A stretch of DNA of 14,396 bases, taken from assembly GCA_020444775.1 (NCBI GenBank), contig JAGRHX010000076.1:1-14396 (forward strand), in the 5' to 3' direction. Position 1 is the first letter of the stretch. Every line of letters starts with the position of its first letter. Below the pieces are notes generated by a model. The model was given only the letters and a program-made list of their open reading frames with translations. It made no database searches and was not told the DNA's origin. A program made the position numbers and the translations under genes. Positions 13,811 to 14,396 of this stretch are shown here, in pieces. The DNA is from Gammaproteobacteria bacterium (lineage in GTDB: Bacteria; Pseudomonadota; Gammaproteobacteria; HK1).

Positions 13811-14396
13811 TCAGTGCGAGCCGAGCATCGATAGCAGCCAGCTGAGTGCGCCGCGTCGCTCGGCCCTGAGATAGATGAGTGCGCCGTGCTCGCTGCGGAT
13901 CACCGGGTGATGACTGCCGGCCAGGGCCAGATGGAAGTCGCCGACACCGAAGCGCCGCGCGCCGATGTCGATCTCACCTTCGAGGACCAGACATTCCTCG
14001 GCCTGCTGATGGGCGTGCGCTGGCAGACTGCTGCCGGGAGCGAGTCTGAGCAGGAAGCTGTGCACGCGCTCGGCCTTGTGCACATGTAGGGTCTTTATCT
14101 GCACACCCGGACCGATGCGTCGCCAGCTGCCTTCGGCGGCACGTACGCTGACCGTATCGGTCAGCTCCGGCGCGGTGATGCGGGCATTGATCGCGTCCCA
14201 TAGATCCGGCGAAGGACCGACGCCAACCGCCTCGTTGCACGATGTCGGCTCGCTCGTTACCCGGTCGATGCTCGTCAGCAGATCCTGCCAGTGCCCGACT
14301 CGATACCGCAGGTCGGGGTCGAGATTCAATCGTTCGAGGAACTCGGCACGCTCGGCGTCCCCGAGCGTGCCGAGCACGTACTCGGCGGCGAGAATG
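13811..14396 (-). CDS. Anti-sigma factor with ChrR-type cupin domain (5' end off the window)
   Basis: The visible part (194 codons) is a soluble anti-sigma-factor-like protein. It starts at the window edge in frame with LAAEYVLGTLGDAERAEF, the pattern seen at the N-terminus of RskA-type anti-sigma factors, then helical sequence and a DLWDAINARI segment. The C-terminal half is a ChrR-type cupin. Counting from the GTG at 14377, H121, H123, E127 and H157 have the same 2-4-30 spacing as the zinc ligands of the ChrR cupin, and E132-G-E sits on the usual cupin strand. ChrR-type proteins hold an ECF sigma factor inactive until a signal such as singlet oxygen or peroxide frees it. No membrane segment is seen. 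The true start and the expected sigma gene lie beyond the right edge. A zinc-binding HxxxCxxC N-terminal motif is not seen in the visible part. Confidence 0.82.
   Translation of the reverse strand, partial: ILAAEYVLGTLGDAERAEFLERLNLDPDLRYRVGHWQDLLTSIDRVTSEPTSCNEAVGVGPSPDLWDAINARITAPELTDTVSVRAAEGSWRRIGPGVQIKTLHVHKAERVHSFLLRLAPGSSLPAHAHQQAEECLVLEGEIDIGARRFGVGDFHLALAGSHHPVIRSEHGALIYLRAERRGALSWLLSMLGSH

Noticed and set aside
12630..13874. A 414-codon open frame on the plus strand opposite DUF4331
   Set aside because: Its product is Arg/Val/His-rich with no family features and lies fully opposite a clear DUF4331 gene. It is a typical shadow frame in GC-rich DNA.

Overview
The window is GC-rich, densely packed, single-chromosome-style bacterial DNA with alternative start codons (GTG, TTG) and several 4-base gene overlaps. 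A GacA/UvrY-like regulator, a PEP-CTERM (exosortase) substrate, an ECF-type anti-sigma factor with a ChrR cupin, pcaHG and a kinase with an IKEYLP motif together suggest a free-living proteobacterium, most likely a gammaproteobacterium. The species cannot be named from the sequence. No mobile element, tRNA, rRNA or CRISPR array was seen.

Layout. (1) 1-533, minus: the N-terminal part of a Ser/Thr protein kinase that runs off the left edge. (2) 701-2075, minus: pcaH then pcaG, the two subunits of protocatechuate 3,4-dioxygenase. (3) 2384-3889, plus: a five-TM membrane protein with a C-terminal C13 (legumain/caspase-like) peptidase domain. (4) 4052-6701, plus: a tight three-gene operon of an FAD oxidoreductase of the L-2-hydroxyglutarate oxidase type, a TusA-like sulfur carrier and a PatB/MalY-type C-S lyase. 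(5) 6777-7424, minus: a cold-shock domain fused to DUF1294. (6) 7765-8406, plus: a GacA/UvrY-like response regulator with an altered phosphorylation pocket. The divergent region before it holds four phased CTTACA repeats and a leader hairpin resembling a CsrA/RsmA site. (7) 8448-14396, minus: an apparent transcription unit of a cupin anti-sigma factor (5' end off the window), a secreted DUF4331 protein, a PEP-CTERM protein, a periplasmic TPR protein and a HupE/UreJ-type membrane protein with an EF-hand.

The two most interesting regions are 7526-7764 and 8448-14396. In the first, the leader of a Gac-type regulator carries both GacA-box half-sites and a CsrA-like hairpin, which suggests a Gac/Csr feedback loop. 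In the second, a probable stress-responsive ECF switch controls an envelope module whose proteins are nearly all exported or membrane-bound. The members are recognisable families, but the biochemical job of the module is not known to me.

The sulfur operon fits one pathway: an oxidoreductase, a C-S lyase that can free sulfur, and a TusA that can carry it as a persulfide. The pcaHG pair appears without a regulator or other beta-ketoadipate genes inside this window.
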